Assembly (NCBI GenBank): GCA_046155885.1
Contig: JBJXFU010000096.1
Span: 1-33,119 of the forward strand
DNA from: JAOADN01 sp046155885
GTDB lineage: Bacteria > Pseudomonadota > Alphaproteobacteria > Rhodobacterales > Rhodobacteraceae
Direction of reading: 5' to 3'
DNA: 33,119 bases
The notes below the pieces were generated by a model. It had not been told where the DNA came from. It made no database searches and saw only the letters and a program-made list of their open reading frames with translations. The translations under genes were made by a program, and so were the position numbers. Each line of letters starts with the position of its first letter. Positions within the stretch are counted from its first letter, which is position 1. This document shows positions 23,006-31,202 of the stretch, piece by piece.

Positions 23006-23788
23006 TCAGCCCGGCGCCAGCCGCTCGGAGATTCCGCGCCACACCCCTTCACCCGCCGCCAGCACACCATCCGCCCGCGCCCCGGGCGTGTTGAAACGCA
23101 GCGCCCCGCCCCGCCGGTCGGTGACCCGCACGCCCGCCCGTTCGGCAATCAGCGAACCCGCCGCGATGTCCCATTCCCAGGCAGGGCGGAGGGTCAGCAT
23201 CGCGTCGAATCCGCCATCGGCGACAAGGCAGAGGCGGCTGGCGAGCGACGGGCGGAAATGGCGGGAAACCTCGGGCGCGCGGCCGTCGCGCCAGTGTTCG
23301 GGGGCCAGGATGGATTTCGTCGCCAGAAGCGTCGCGCCTTCAGGCCCGTCGCGGGCGGACGGGCGGATGGGCACGCCGTCGCGGGTTGCCACGCCTTCCG
23401 CCTCGGCCGCGTAAAGGATGTTCCGCGCCGGCAGGAACACCACCCCCGCGGTAACCCTGCCGCCTTCCGCCACCGCAAGCGAATGGGCGAAGCCCGCGTG
23501 CCCTTCGATGAAGGCGCGGGTGCCGTCGATGGGGTCCAGGATGAAGACCCGTTCGCAGGACAGCCGCGCCGGGTCGTCGGGGGTTTCCTCGGACAGCCAG
23601 CCATAGTCCGGGCGGGCGGCCCGCAGAAGCCCCGCAAGGAGGTCGTTCACGGCGATGTCGGCCTCGGTCACCGGGCCCTCGGCGCCGCCCTTGTCGCGGA
23701 CGGTAAAGCTGCCCCGGAACCAGCGCATCGCCTCGGCCCCCGCCGCGAAGGCCGCGCGGGTCAGCAGCGCAAGGTCACTTTCCGGCAA
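23006..23788 (-). CDS. cysQ: Inositol monophosphatase-family phosphatase, CysQ-like 3'(2'),5'-bisphosphate nucleotidase
   Basis: The 260-residue protein belongs to the Mg-dependent FIG phosphatase superfamily. Metal-binding motifs are visible: WLSEET with Glu67, DPIDGT (85-90) and WEWDIAAGSLI with Asp207. CysQ removes 3'-phosphoadenosine 5'-phosphate formed in sulfate assimilation; inositol monophosphatase or histidinol-phosphatase activity are alternatives that sequence alone does not exclude. The start is TTG at 23786-23788, inside the last codons of pmbA (14-nt overlap in another frame), with GAAGG about 9 bases upstream. This overlap indicates translational coupling. Confidence 0.87.
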   Translation of the reverse strand: MPESDLALLTRAAFAAGAEAMRWFRGSFTVRDKGGAEGPVTEADIAVNDLLAGLLRAARPDYGWLSEETPDDPARLSCERVFILDPIDGTRAFIEGHAGFAHSLAVAEGGRVTAGVVFLPARNILYAAEAEGVATRDGVPIRPSARDGPEGATLLATKSILAPEHWRDGRAPEVSRHFRPSLASRLCLVADGGFDAMLTLRPAWEWDIAAGSLIAERAGVRVTDRRGGALRFNTPGARADGVLAAGEGVWRGISERLAPG

Positions 23789-25121
23789 TCGTCAGCCCTT
23801 CGGCCAGAAGCGAAGGCACGACATGCCCGTCCGTCTCGCGCCCGTTATTTGCCGGGGTCAGGCGCAAGAGGATGTCGCGCAGGTTGCCTGCGATGGTGCA
23901 TTCGTTGACCGGATAGGCGATGGCCCCGCCCTCGACCCAGAACCCGGCGGCACCGCGCGAATAGTCCCCCGTTGTCGGGTTGATCGAGGCGCCGAGCATC
24001 GAGGTGACCAGAAGCCCCGTGCCCATGCCGGCGATCAGCTCCTCACGGCTGGCCGCGCCGGGGGTCAGGCGGATGTTGGTATGGCCGGGCGATGGCGCGG
24101 TGGCGGGGCCGCGCATGGCGTTGGCGGTGCTTTCCATCCCCAGCCTCCGCGCGGTGCCGAGGTCGAGCGTCCAGCCGGTCAGCACCCCGTCCCTGACGAT
24201 GGCGCGGGTCGCGGTCGGCAGCCCCTCATCGTCGAAGAGGCGCGAGCCGAAGACGCGGCGGCGGTGCGGTTCCTCCAGAAGCGAAAGCGCCGCGGGCAGG
24301 ACCTGTCCGCCGAGCCGGTCGCGCAGCCAGGACGCGCCGCGCACGACCGAGGCGCCGTTCACCGCCGCCAGCAGGTGGCCGATCAGGCCCGAGGCAACGC
24401 GCTCGTCGTACAGCACCGGAAAGGCGCCGGTGGGCGGCTTGCGCGCGCTTTTCCGCGCCACCGTGCGCTCCGCGGCGCGGCGGCCGATTTCGGCGGGGTC
24501 GGGCAGGTCGGCCAGATGGGTGCGCGCCTCATAGGCCCAGTCGCGCTCCATCCCGGCGCCTTCGCCGGTGATCGCCGTCATCGACACCACGGTCGAGCTG
24601 CGCGCGAAGCTTCCCGCGAAACCGTTGGTCATGGCGCTGTGCGCCTCGGTGCGGGAATGCCGGGCCGAGGCGCTTTCGCTCTGGCTGATGCCGGGCACCG
24701 CAAGGGCCGCCGCCTCGGCCGCCCGCGCCATGCGTTCCAGCGCGGCCGCCCCGGGTTCCGGGGCGTCGTCCCACAGGTCAAGCCCGGCGCCGTCGCGGCA
24801 GGGCGACAGAAGCGCCGCGTCGGCGAGGCCGAGCGAGGCGTCTTCCGGGGCCTCGCGCGCCATGGCGACGGCGCGCTCGGCCAGCGCGGCCACGGTGCGG
24901 TCGGACATATCCGAGGCGCCGACCGTCGCCTGCCTCTGGCCGACCAGCACGCGCAACCCGATCTCGGTGCCGTCGGCGCGCTCGGCCTGTTCCAGCGTGC
25001 CGTTCCGGACATCGACCGAAACCGAGGTGCCGCGCACCGCCATCGCCTCGGCGGCTTCCGCCCCGGCCTTCCGCGCGGCGTCTAGAAGCCGGTCGGTCAG
25101 GCGGGAAAGGTCATCGTTCAT
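23775..25121 (-). CDS. pmbA: TldD/PmbA family metalloprotease subunit (TldE)
   Basis: The 448-residue protein is the PmbA/TldE partner of TldD; together they degrade unfolded peptides and, in enterobacteria, process microcin B17 and CcdA. It lacks the HExxxH zinc motif that TldD carries, as expected for the E subunit. Conserved segments include ETDGxEIGLRVLVG-like sequence near 50-62, the DYSRGAAGFWVEGG segment, and PVNECTIAGNL near the C-terminus. GGAGG lies five bases before the ATG at 25119-25121; in-frame sequence further upstream is low-complexity and not credible. tldD itself is not in the window. The gene overlaps the following cysQ-like gene. Confidence 0.93.
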   Translation of the reverse strand: MNDDLSRLTDRLLDAARKAGAEAAEAMAVRGTSVSVDVRNGTLEQAERADGTEIGLRVLVGQRQATVGASDMSDRTVAALAERAVAMAREAPEDASLGLADAALLSPCRDGAGLDLWDDAPEPGAAALERMARAAEAAALAVPGISQSESASARHSRTEAHSAMTNGFAGSFARSSTVVSMTAITGEGAGMERDWAYEARTHLADLPDPAEIGRRAAERTVARKSARKPPTGAFPVLYDERVASGLIGHLLAAVNGASVVRGASWLRDRLGGQVLPAALSLLEEPHRRRVFGSRLFDDEGLPTATRAIVRDGVLTGWTLDLGTARRLGMESTANAMRGPATAPSPGHTNIRLTPGAASREELIAGMGTGLLVTSMLGASINPTTGDYSRGAAGFWVEGGAIAYPVNECTIAGNLRDILLRLTPANNGRETDGHVVPSLLAEGLTIAGK

Positions 25122-25281
25122 CGGGGCCTCCGCAGGCGGCGAACAGCCGCTGCCGTCAGGCGACTGACCTAGGCCGCGCGGGGCGCCGGCGCAAGGTTGC
25201 GGCGCGCGATTCGGCTGCCCGGCGGCGGGCAGGGCGGCGGGCGGGGTTCTCGGCGGGGTTGCCGGCGGGCCGCCCGGGCGG

Positions 25282-27075
25282 TCAGCGCAGCGGAAGCTCC
25301 AGGCCGTTCGCGGTGATGGTGCCGTCGGGGCGGAACTCGAAATCCGAAACGAGGTCGTCGTCGCCCACCGGCCGCGCAATGAATCCCAGCCCGCCCCGGA
25401 TCCCCATCGACACATCGGGCGGCAGCAGGCCCAGGGACCCGAGCTTGCCCAGCAATCCGTAGACGCCCCTGTAGGTCAGGGTCGCCTTGCCGTCCGGCCT
25501 GGGAACATCGCCCGAATTGTCGAAACTGACCGACCCGGTCCCGGCGATTTCGGCGCCGCCGAGGCGCAGCGTCAGTTCGCGCAGGTCGACACGGTCGGGC
25601 GCCAGAGGGAATTCGCCGCCGTTCTCGCTGACCAGGTCATCCTTCGGACGCGCCGTGCCGGCGATGTCGACGGCCAGTGTGGCAGGGGCGCGGGGGATCG
25701 TCGCCTCCGGGTCGAACAGGTCCCAGACGCTGTCCGAGGCCGACGCGCCCGAAAGTCGGAGCAGAAACTCGAGCGGTCGCGGGCTGGCGGAGCGGACCAG
25801 CGGCATGGCGAAGCTGAAGGCCACGCCGTCATACCCGCCCGAATAGGGCGCCTCGGCACCGTCGAGGCGCGAGGTGAAGGCGACCTTGCCGCCCTCGCCC
25901 CCGAAACGGATGCCGCTTTCGGCCAGCGCGAAGGTGAAGCGCCCGGGTTCCGAGATGTTCGAGACCTCGAGCCTCTTCCCGCCCGGCAGAATATATTCCC
26001 CGCTGCCGTCCGAGGCGCCGACGGCAAGGTCCATGTCGACGGCGAGCCCCTCGCGGATTGCGTCGGGGGCGTCGAGCGCGTCGGCGTTTTCGGGAACCAC
26101 GAAAGCGCCCGAAGCCGAGAAGTCAGAAAGCCGCCCGCTCGACGAGCCGCTGGCGAGCGAAGGGATGCCGGTCGGAACCGCCCCCGCCGTGCTGACGCGG
26201 AACGACATCGCCGGAACCGTCATGCCACCCTTGCCCTGCACCCGGGGCGAGCTGCCGCCCGGCGGCTCGGCCGCGACATCGAACTGCCCGTTCGCGGCCA
26301 GCCCGGCTAGGCTGACGAGGAACACGACCTCCCCTGCGGCGGGATCGTTCGTGGTCACCTCCACCTCGAAGGCTTCGGCCCGCAAGTCGGTCAGCAGGGT
26401 CCCGCCGGGCGTCCGGTTCCGGTCTTCCAGCAGCTTGGGCGAAAGCCGCGCCGAGACAGCCAGTCCGGCAAGATCGAGCGTCACTGCGGCCGGACCCGGC
26501 GCGTCGGGAACTCTGAGGCGCATGTCGCCGCTTTCCGCCGCCAGATGGGCCGCCACCAGCCCGTCCGAAGCCGCCGGCGCCTCGGTCCGCAGCGCCAGCC
26601 CGGTCAGGGTTGCCTCGAAGCGTCCGGTTTCGGCGCCGGTCGCCTCGATCCGCCCGACCAGCGTGCCCCTGGCCTGCGGCGCCACCGCGTCGATCCAGAT
26701 GCGGCCGATCTCGCCGCTGAGGATCGCGTGCGCGCCGGGAACGGTCAGGGTGGCTTCGGACTTCTCGGTTTCGCCCCCGGCAGCGGCTTCGACACGCAGG
26801 AAGCTGAACCTGTCGGAGGGCCTGAGATCGACCCGCCCGTCGCCGAGATCGGCGATGGTCAGGCTGTCGAGCGTGATGGTCCAGGTATGGTTCGCGGTCT
26901 GCGCGGTCAGGCTGATGTCGCTCAGCACGATGTCGCGCCCCCGGCGTTCGGTCTTCACGGCAAGGAAGCGCGGCACCGACTTCAGTTCCTGCGCCACCTC
27001 GTCGGGCGTCAGGTCGGCCAGCGCGGGCGAAGCCGCGGCGATCGCGATCGTCAGGGCGGCGAGGGTCTGGCGCAT
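25282..27075 (-). CDS. DUF2125 domain protein, exported (larger tandem copy)
   Basis: The 597-residue protein has a clear signal peptide (MRQTLAALTIAIAAASPALA, cleavage before DLTPDE). The rest is predicted to be almost entirely beta-strand, contains no cysteine and has no transmembrane helix. DUF2125 has no known function and is mostly alphaproteobacterial. It is homologous to the neighbouring upstream gene: both share LGDGRV near residue 80, a 'PxxFLLRL...VWDLFDP' type segment, and a C-terminal block of about 100 residues ending FRPDGTITANG / FKEDGGIYANG. The large beta-rich build recalls AsmA-like lipid-transfer proteins, but that is inference only. It starts 112 bp after the other copy. 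Confidence 0.8.
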   Translation of the reverse strand: MRQTLAALTIAIAAASPALADLTPDEVAQELKSVPRFLAVKTERRGRDIVLSDISLTAQTANHTWTITLDSLTIADLGDGRVDLRPSDRFSFLRVEAAAGGETEKSEATLTVPGAHAILSGEIGRIWIDAVAPQARGTLVGRIEATGAETGRFEATLTGLALRTEAPAASDGLVAAHLAAESGDMRLRVPDAPGPAAVTLDLAGLAVSARLSPKLLEDRNRTPGGTLLTDLRAEAFEVEVTTNDPAAGEVVFLVSLAGLAANGQFDVAAEPPGGSSPRVQGKGGMTVPAMSFRVSTAGAVPTGIPSLASGSSSGRLSDFSASGAFVVPENADALDAPDAIREGLAVDMDLAVGASDGSGEYILPGGKRLEVSNISEPGRFTFALAESGIRFGGEGGKVAFTSRLDGAEAPYSGGYDGVAFSFAMPLVRSASPRPLEFLLRLSGASASDSVWDLFDPEATIPRAPATLAVDIAGTARPKDDLVSENGGEFPLAPDRVDLRELTLRLGGAEIAGTGSVSFDNSGDVPRPDGKATLTYRGVYGLLGKLGSLGLLPPDVSMGIRGGLGFIARPVGDDDLVSDFEFRPDGTITANGLELPLR

Positions 27076-27140
27076 CGGCTTGCGGCTCCGGTCGGGGGCC
27101 GGCGGTGCGACGGGCCGCCGCCGGCGGGGAAAAGGACGGA

Positions 27141-27167
27141 ACGGGACGGCAAAGGCCGCCGCCCCGT
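27141..27167 (-). terminator. Weak hairpin between the two DUF2125 genes
   Basis: ACGGGACGGC (27141-27150) pairs with GCCGCCCCGT (27158-27167) apart from one A-C mismatch, loop of 7. It lies just after the upstream DUF2125 gene on the minus strand. With no T-run it may attenuate rather than end transcription. Confidence 0.3.
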
Positions 27168-27187
27168 CCGGTTCGCGGAAAGGCGCG

Positions 27188-28696
27188 CTACTGCACGCGC
27201 TGCCCGTTGGCGTAGATGCCGCCGTCTTCCTTGAACTCGATCTTCGAGGTCAGCACGTCCTCACCCGTCGGCACCGCGAAGAGGCCCAGCATCATCTTCG
27301 CCCCCATCACCTGATCCGGCGGGATCAGGCCCATCGACGCCAATGTGTCCAAGAGCTTGTTGCCGCCGGTCAGCTGCAGGTCGACCGCGCCCACCGGCGC
27401 CGGCATGCCGGCGCTGTTGTCGACGTTCACCGCCCCGCTGCCGGTCAACTCGGCACCGGCCAGCCTCACCAGAAGCTGGTTCAGCGTCACCTGGTCGATC
27501 TGGCCCGGGGGCGCCGGCGATTCGGCCACCGCCGGGTCGAACAGGTCGACCATCAGCTTGGCCATGCCGCTGACGTCCAGGATCACCGTCGCCGGGTCGT
27601 GCGGCAATTGGTTGCCGGCGTCGATCATGCCCCAGATGGCTTCCGAAACGGTCAGGTCGATCACCTTGACCAGAAAGGCCACCGGCTGCGCGGCGTCGGA
27701 CTGCGACAGCGGCATCGTCAGGTTGAAGCCGGTCTCGGCATAGGCAAGGTCCACCGGGAACGGCAGGTCCGACGCGACGACGCTGATCTTCGCCGCCTTG
27801 CCGCCGCCGCCATAGACCAGCCCCGCCTTCGACAGCGCGATGTCGAGGTTGCCGCCGCCCGCCTCGACATTGGCGGTCATCGTCTTGCCGGCGTCGTTGA
27901 AGTCGACCGAATAGCTGCCCGAGCCGAAGGTCAGGCCGCTGGTCAGCCCGAACCCTGCGGCAAGCGCGGCCTTCATGTCGGTCATGTCGATGCCTTCGGG
28001 CATGGTGGCGTCGGACATGCCGCTGATCCCGGCCATGTTGCCCTTGGCGGTGAAGTTGCCTTCGCCCTCGGGGTTCTTCGCCGCCACGTCGAAACTCAGC
28101 GCATCGGCGGTGAAGCTCGATGAAACCGCGCGCGCGCCGCCCGAGGTCACCTTGTGGGTGCCCGCCCCGCCGGTCATCGCGACGGTCGCCTGCATCGGCA
28201 CCTCGGCGCCGTCGACGGTCATCTTGTCGATGCCGAAGCGCACGTCCGGCGCCGCGACGTCATAGGACAGCGCCTCCGGCGTGCCCGAGGCGACCACCGA
28301 CATGCCGGTCTGCATCATCCGCATGCCCATGTCGACCGTTTCGCCCGATTCGGCGGTGTTGTTCAGCGTTATCGGAACTTCCGGAGCAAAGCTGATCTCG
28401 ACCCTTCCGTCGCCAAGCTCGCGCAGCCGCACGTCTCCGAACGCGGCGCTGTAGGAACCGGTCGGCATCTTCGCGGTCATCGCGACGCCCGACACCACAA
28501 GCGTGTCGCCCTGCCGTTCCGAGGCCGCGCTGGTGATCTCCTGGCCGAGCGAGCTGTAGTAGTCGCTCCAGCTCTGCCAGACTTGGTCGGCGGTCAGGTC
28601 GGCCCGCGCGGCGGTTCCGCCGAAGGCGAGCGCCGCGAAGGCGGCCGCCGCCAGAAGCCGGGCCGGCGCCCGCCGGAGGATGTGAGCATCTCGCAT
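27188..28696 (-). CDS. DUF2125 domain protein, exported (smaller tandem copy)
   Basis: The 502-residue protein has an N-terminal signal peptide (basic start, hydrophobic stretch, cleavage near ARA before DLTADQ). As in its neighbour, there is no cysteine and the mature part is beta-rich, with many Gly and Met residues. The C-terminal block aligns clearly with the downstream gene (GAELTGSGAVNVDNS against GAEIAGTGSVSFDNS; LASMGLIPPDQVMGAK against LGSLGLLPPDVSMGIR), showing an old tandem duplication. GGAAAGG lies eight bases before the ATG. Function unknown; envelope location is inferred from the signal peptide. Confidence 0.85.
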   Translation of the reverse strand: MRDAHILRRAPARLLAAAAFAALAFGGTAARADLTADQVWQSWSDYYSSLGQEITSAASERQGDTLVVSGVAMTAKMPTGSYSAAFGDVRLRELGDGRVEISFAPEVPITLNNTAESGETVDMGMRMMQTGMSVVASGTPEALSYDVAAPDVRFGIDKMTVDGAEVPMQATVAMTGGAGTHKVTSGGARAVSSSFTADALSFDVAAKNPEGEGNFTAKGNMAGISGMSDATMPEGIDMTDMKAALAAGFGLTSGLTFGSGSYSVDFNDAGKTMTANVEAGGGNLDIALSKAGLVYGGGGKAAKISVVASDLPFPVDLAYAETGFNLTMPLSQSDAAQPVAFLVKVIDLTVSEAIWGMIDAGNQLPHDPATVILDVSGMAKLMVDLFDPAVAESPAPPGQIDQVTLNQLLVRLAGAELTGSGAVNVDNSAGMPAPVGAVDLQLTGGNKLLDTLASMGLIPPDQVMGAKMMLGLFAVPTGEDVLTSKIEFKEDGGIYANGQRVQ

Positions 28697-28731
28697 AATG
28701 TACCTTTCCGGGTTGAAATCGGTTGGACATC

Positions 28732-28760
28732 AGCATCCGCCTCGCCCCCGGCCCGGTCAA
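28732..28760 (-). promoter_or_regulatory. Possible sigma70 promoter for the DUF2125 pair
   Basis: On the minus strand, TTGACC (28760-28755) is followed after 17 bp by GATGCT (28737-28732). It would start transcription about 30 bases before the ATG at 28696. The -35 is good and the -10 weak. Confidence 0.35.
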
Positions 28761-28927
28761 GGGTCATGGAAGGCGGCGCGGACGCCAGCGGGCGCGAGCC
28801 TGTACCGGGATCCGTGGCGATTTCATGGCAGACGGACCCAGGACCGGCCCGGCAGCACCTTGGCCGGACCTTGCCCGCGCGTGGCAATCCTGCGAAGCCG
28901 GCGCGGTAGCCGCGGCGGGGGACGGGA

Positions 28928-30103
28928 ATGCCGGAAAGACCCGGGGCGCTGGTCGTCGGCGCGGGCCCGGCGGGCCTGATGGCCGCCGAGGCGCTCAGCC
29001 TTGCCGGGCGCCTTGTGGTCGTGGCCGAAGCCAGGCCCTCGATCGGCCGCAAGTTCCTGATGGCCGGGCGGTCGGGACTGAACCTGACCAAGGACGAGCC
29101 GCCGGGCCGTTTCGCCACGCGCTTCGACGCGGACTGGCTGGCGCCGGCACTGTCCGCCTTCGGCCCGGCCGAGGCGATGGCCTGGGCGCGGGGGCTGGGG
29201 GTCGCGGTCTTCACCGGCTCATCCGGGCGGGTGTTTCCGGTCGGCATGAAGGCCTCGCCGCTCTTGCGCGCCTGGGCCGCCCGGCTGGCGGCGGCGGGGG
29301 TGGAACTGCGCACCCGCTGGCGCTGGACGGGGTGGGAAGAAGAGGCCTTCCGCTTCGACACGCCGGAAGGCACCCGCAGCCTGACCCCGGGCGTGACGGT
29401 GCTGGCGCTCGGCGGCGGAAGCTGGGCGCGGCTGGGGTCTGACGGGACCTGGGCACCGTGGCTCCAGGCGCGCGGCGTGCCGGTGGCGCCTTTCCGGCCG
29501 GCCAACATGGGCTTCCGGGTGGACTGGTCGGCGGCGATGCAGCGGTTCTTCGGCATGGCGGTGAAAGCCGTGGCGCTGACCGCCGGGGCGGTCTCGGAAC
29601 GCGGCGAGCTCGTCCTTTCGGCCAGGGGAATCGAAGGCGGCGGGGTCTATGCCGTCGCGGCGGCGGTGCGCGACGGGGCGGCGCTGAACCTCGACCTTCT
29701 GCCGGGGATCACTGCGGAACGCCTCGCCTTCCGCCTTGCCGCCGCGCGCCCCGAGGACAGCGCCGCGAACCGGCTGCGCAAGGCGGCCGGCATGCCGCCG
29801 GTCAAGGCCGCGCTGCTCCGCGAATGGGGCGGACTCCTGCCCCGCGACCCGGGCGCGCTGGCCGTGCTGATCAAGGCACTGCCCGTCCGCCACGCCGGCC
29901 CGCGCCCCATCGACGAAGCGATCTCGACCGCCGGCGGGGTGATGCGTTCAGGGCTGACCGACGACCTCGAGCTGAAGGCGCTTCCCGGCGTCTTCGCGGC
30001 GGGCGAGATGCTGGATTGGGAGGCGCCGACCGGCGGCTACCTGATCACCGCCTGCCTTGCCACCGGGCTCCGGGCCGGGCGGGCGGCGGCGGCGCGGGGC
30101 TGA
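28928..30103 (+). CDS. TIGR03862-type flavoprotein (HI0933/BaiN-like NAD(P)/FAD oxidoreductase)
   Basis: The 391-residue protein has the FAD-binding GAGPAGLMAAE motif (11-21). Next come the characteristic GRKFLMAGRSGLNLTK segment, ALGGGSWARLGSDG, an ISTAGGV motif and the C-terminal FAD loop GEMLDWEAPTGGYLITACLATG. These place it in the HI0933 family, TIGR03862 branch. BaiN in gut bacteria reduces bile-acid intermediates, but most members have no assigned substrate, and none should be assumed here. The ATG follows GGGGGACGGGA. It diverges from the DUF2125 gene across 231 bp. It is complete and not obviously in an operon with the gene 435 bp downstream. Confidence 0.92.
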   Translation: MPERPGALVVGAGPAGLMAAEALSLAGRLVVVAEARPSIGRKFLMAGRSGLNLTKDEPPGRFATRFDADWLAPALSAFGPAEAMAWARGLGVAVFTGSSGRVFPVGMKASPLLRAWAARLAAAGVELRTRWRWTGWEEEAFRFDTPEGTRSLTPGVTVLALGGGSWARLGSDGTWAPWLQARGVPVAPFRPANMGFRVDWSAAMQRFFGMAVKAVALTAGAVSERGELVLSARGIEGGGVYAVAAAVRDGAALNLDLLPGITAERLAFRLAAARPEDSAANRLRKAAGMPPVKAALLREWGGLLPRDPGALAVLIKALPVRHAGPRPIDEAISTAGGVMRSGLTDDLELKALPGVFAAGEMLDWEAPTGGYLITACLATGLRAGRAAAARG

Positions 30104-30538
30104 CCGGCCGCACTTCCCTCTGCCAGCGGGCCTCCCCCGCACCCGGCCGAAGGAGAGGGCGCTTCCCTCTCCCGCCACGTGCCGTCCCGCGCCTGACCGG
30201 TGTCGGGCGCGGGCGGCGCACCCGCAGCCGACCTCCGCCCGCCCCGAAGCCCCCCGCCCTTGCCCTCCCCCCGCTCCGGGGAGAGGGAACGGCCCACCTT
30301 CCGGCCGGGGGCGGCCTTCCCCCACCCGCCGCTGTCGGGTGGGCGCGCCCGGCGAAGCCTCTCCTCCAACCCATCCCCCCGCAACCGGATCGCCAAGGGA
30401 CTGGTTCCCCGCGCAGGGGCGCGCGCCGGCGGCTTCACGGCGCGCTCGCCCCGGGGTCACGATTCTCCGACCTTGCCGTACCGGACCTGCCGACGCATCA
30501 TCGCGGCATTTCAGGCCGCTATGGCGGAGGCATTTGCC
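30104..30538. other. 435-bp non-coding stretch with a cluster of inverted repeats
   Basis: I find no supported gene. The stretch is strongly C-rich and has three good stem-loops: 30152-30159 with 30165-30172 (perfect 8 bp), 30263-30273 with 30277-30287 (11 bp, one mismatch) and 30321-30328 with 30336-30343 (perfect 8 bp). The first may terminate the flavoprotein gene. The middle one, of CCCTCTCC/GGGGAGAGGG type, resembles repeats widely scattered in GC-rich genomes. The last 60 bp hold the next gene's likely promoter. Confidence 0.6.
30473..30501 (+). promoter_or_regulatory. Possible sigma70 promoter for the membrane/coiled-coil protein gene
   Basis: TTGCCG (30473-30478), 17 bp, CATCAT (30496-30501, four of six to TATAAT) lies 37 bp before the start codon. 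The spacing is right, the hexamers moderate. Confidence 0.35.
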
Positions 30539-31177
30539 ATGTTCGACTTGTACTGGGAATGGATTCTGGCCGGCATCGTCGCCGCCCCTGTTCTCGGCGC
30601 GCTCGGCTTTGCGCGCTGGATGAAGAAAAGCTCGGGCGCGACCGGCGAGCTTGCGACTAAATACTGGGACGTGTTCATCAGGCTCGCCTCGGCCCTGACC
30701 GTGATCGCCGGCGGGGCCTTCACCTACGCGGGCTACGTCCAGGGGCGCGAGGACGCCCGCCAGGACGGGCTTGCGCATGAACGGCGCCAAGCGGAAATCC
30801 GCCAAGCGGAAATCCTGTCCAGCCAGCTCGAATTCGAACGCCAGCGGCATGACCGGTTCCGCAAGGCGCTGTCCGAGGCACGCACGACGGCCGCCTTCCT
30901 CGCCACCCATGCCGGAACCGACCCGAACCGGCGGGCGCGCTTCGACGAGCTCTACTACAGCGACCTGATCGGGATCGAGAACCAGCGGGTCGAAGCCGCG
31001 ATGGTGGCCTTCATGCGGGAACTGGTGCGCGTGGAAAAGGAAGGCGCCACCGTCCACCAGCTGAACACCCTTTCGCTGCGCCTGTCGCGCGAGGTCGACA
31101 GGCAGCTCGCCGACGACGAACGCACGCTGCGGGATCTGGCCTCGCGGATCGCATCGCTGCTCCCGGGCGGGAACTAG
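30539..31177 (+). CDS. Unknown membrane protein with two helices and a cytoplasmic coiled coil
   Basis: I do not recognise this 212-residue protein by name. It shows two hydrophobic segments (about 8-27 and 46-67), then a long charged helix with a tandem RQAEI-RQAEI repeat (83-92) that should form a coiled coil. A helical C-terminal region follows, with the segment ELYYSDLIGIENQRVEAAM (137-155) and a final heptad-like helix. That segment resembles a pattern in other uncharacterised bacterial membrane proteins (LYW-x-L-x-x-VE-x-x-x-VE-x-AM). The start at 30539 follows GGAGG by eight bases; the ATG at 30521 has no such site. It is convergent with, and only 25 bp from, the glutathione S-transferase gene. 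A signalling or scaffolding role would be a guess. Confidence 0.75.
   Translation: MFDLYWEWILAGIVAAPVLGALGFARWMKKSSGATGELATKYWDVFIRLASALTVIAGGAFTYAGYVQGREDARQDGLAHERRQAEIRQAEILSSQLEFERQRHDRFRKALSEARTTAAFLATHAGTDPNRRARFDELYYSDLIGIENQRVEAAMVAFMRELVRVEKEGATVHQLNTLSLRLSREVDRQLADDERTLRDLASRIASLLPGGN
30786..30815 (+). repeat. Perfect tandem duplication of 15 bp inside a coding region
   Basis: GCCAAGCGGAAATCC occurs twice with no spacer. It encodes RQAEI twice in the coiled coil of the unknown membrane protein. The unit is five codons, so gain or loss keeps the frame. Confidence 0.95.
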
Positions 31178-31202
31178 CGCCGGAAGCGATCCCGGGTCCG
31201 CC

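Noticed and set aside
21343..23148. A 600-codon minus-strand frame opposite pbpC
   Set aside because: PBP1C has all catalytic motifs on the plus strand; the antisense product is low-complexity.
23775..25121. Reading the PmbA protein as an inactivated TldD because it lacks HExxxH
   Set aside because: PmbA/TldE normally lacks that zinc motif, so nothing is missing.
25874..28123. A 749-codon plus-strand frame across both DUF2125 genes
   Set aside because: The opposite strand has two signal-peptide proteins with homologous blocks; this frame is Ser/Ala/Arg-rich and crosses the gap between them.
30200..30538. An N-terminal extension of about 113 codons to the membrane/coiled-coil protein
   Set aside because: The extension is Pro/Arg-rich, runs through two hairpins and a likely promoter, and lacks a ribosome site; GGAGG sits properly before 30539.
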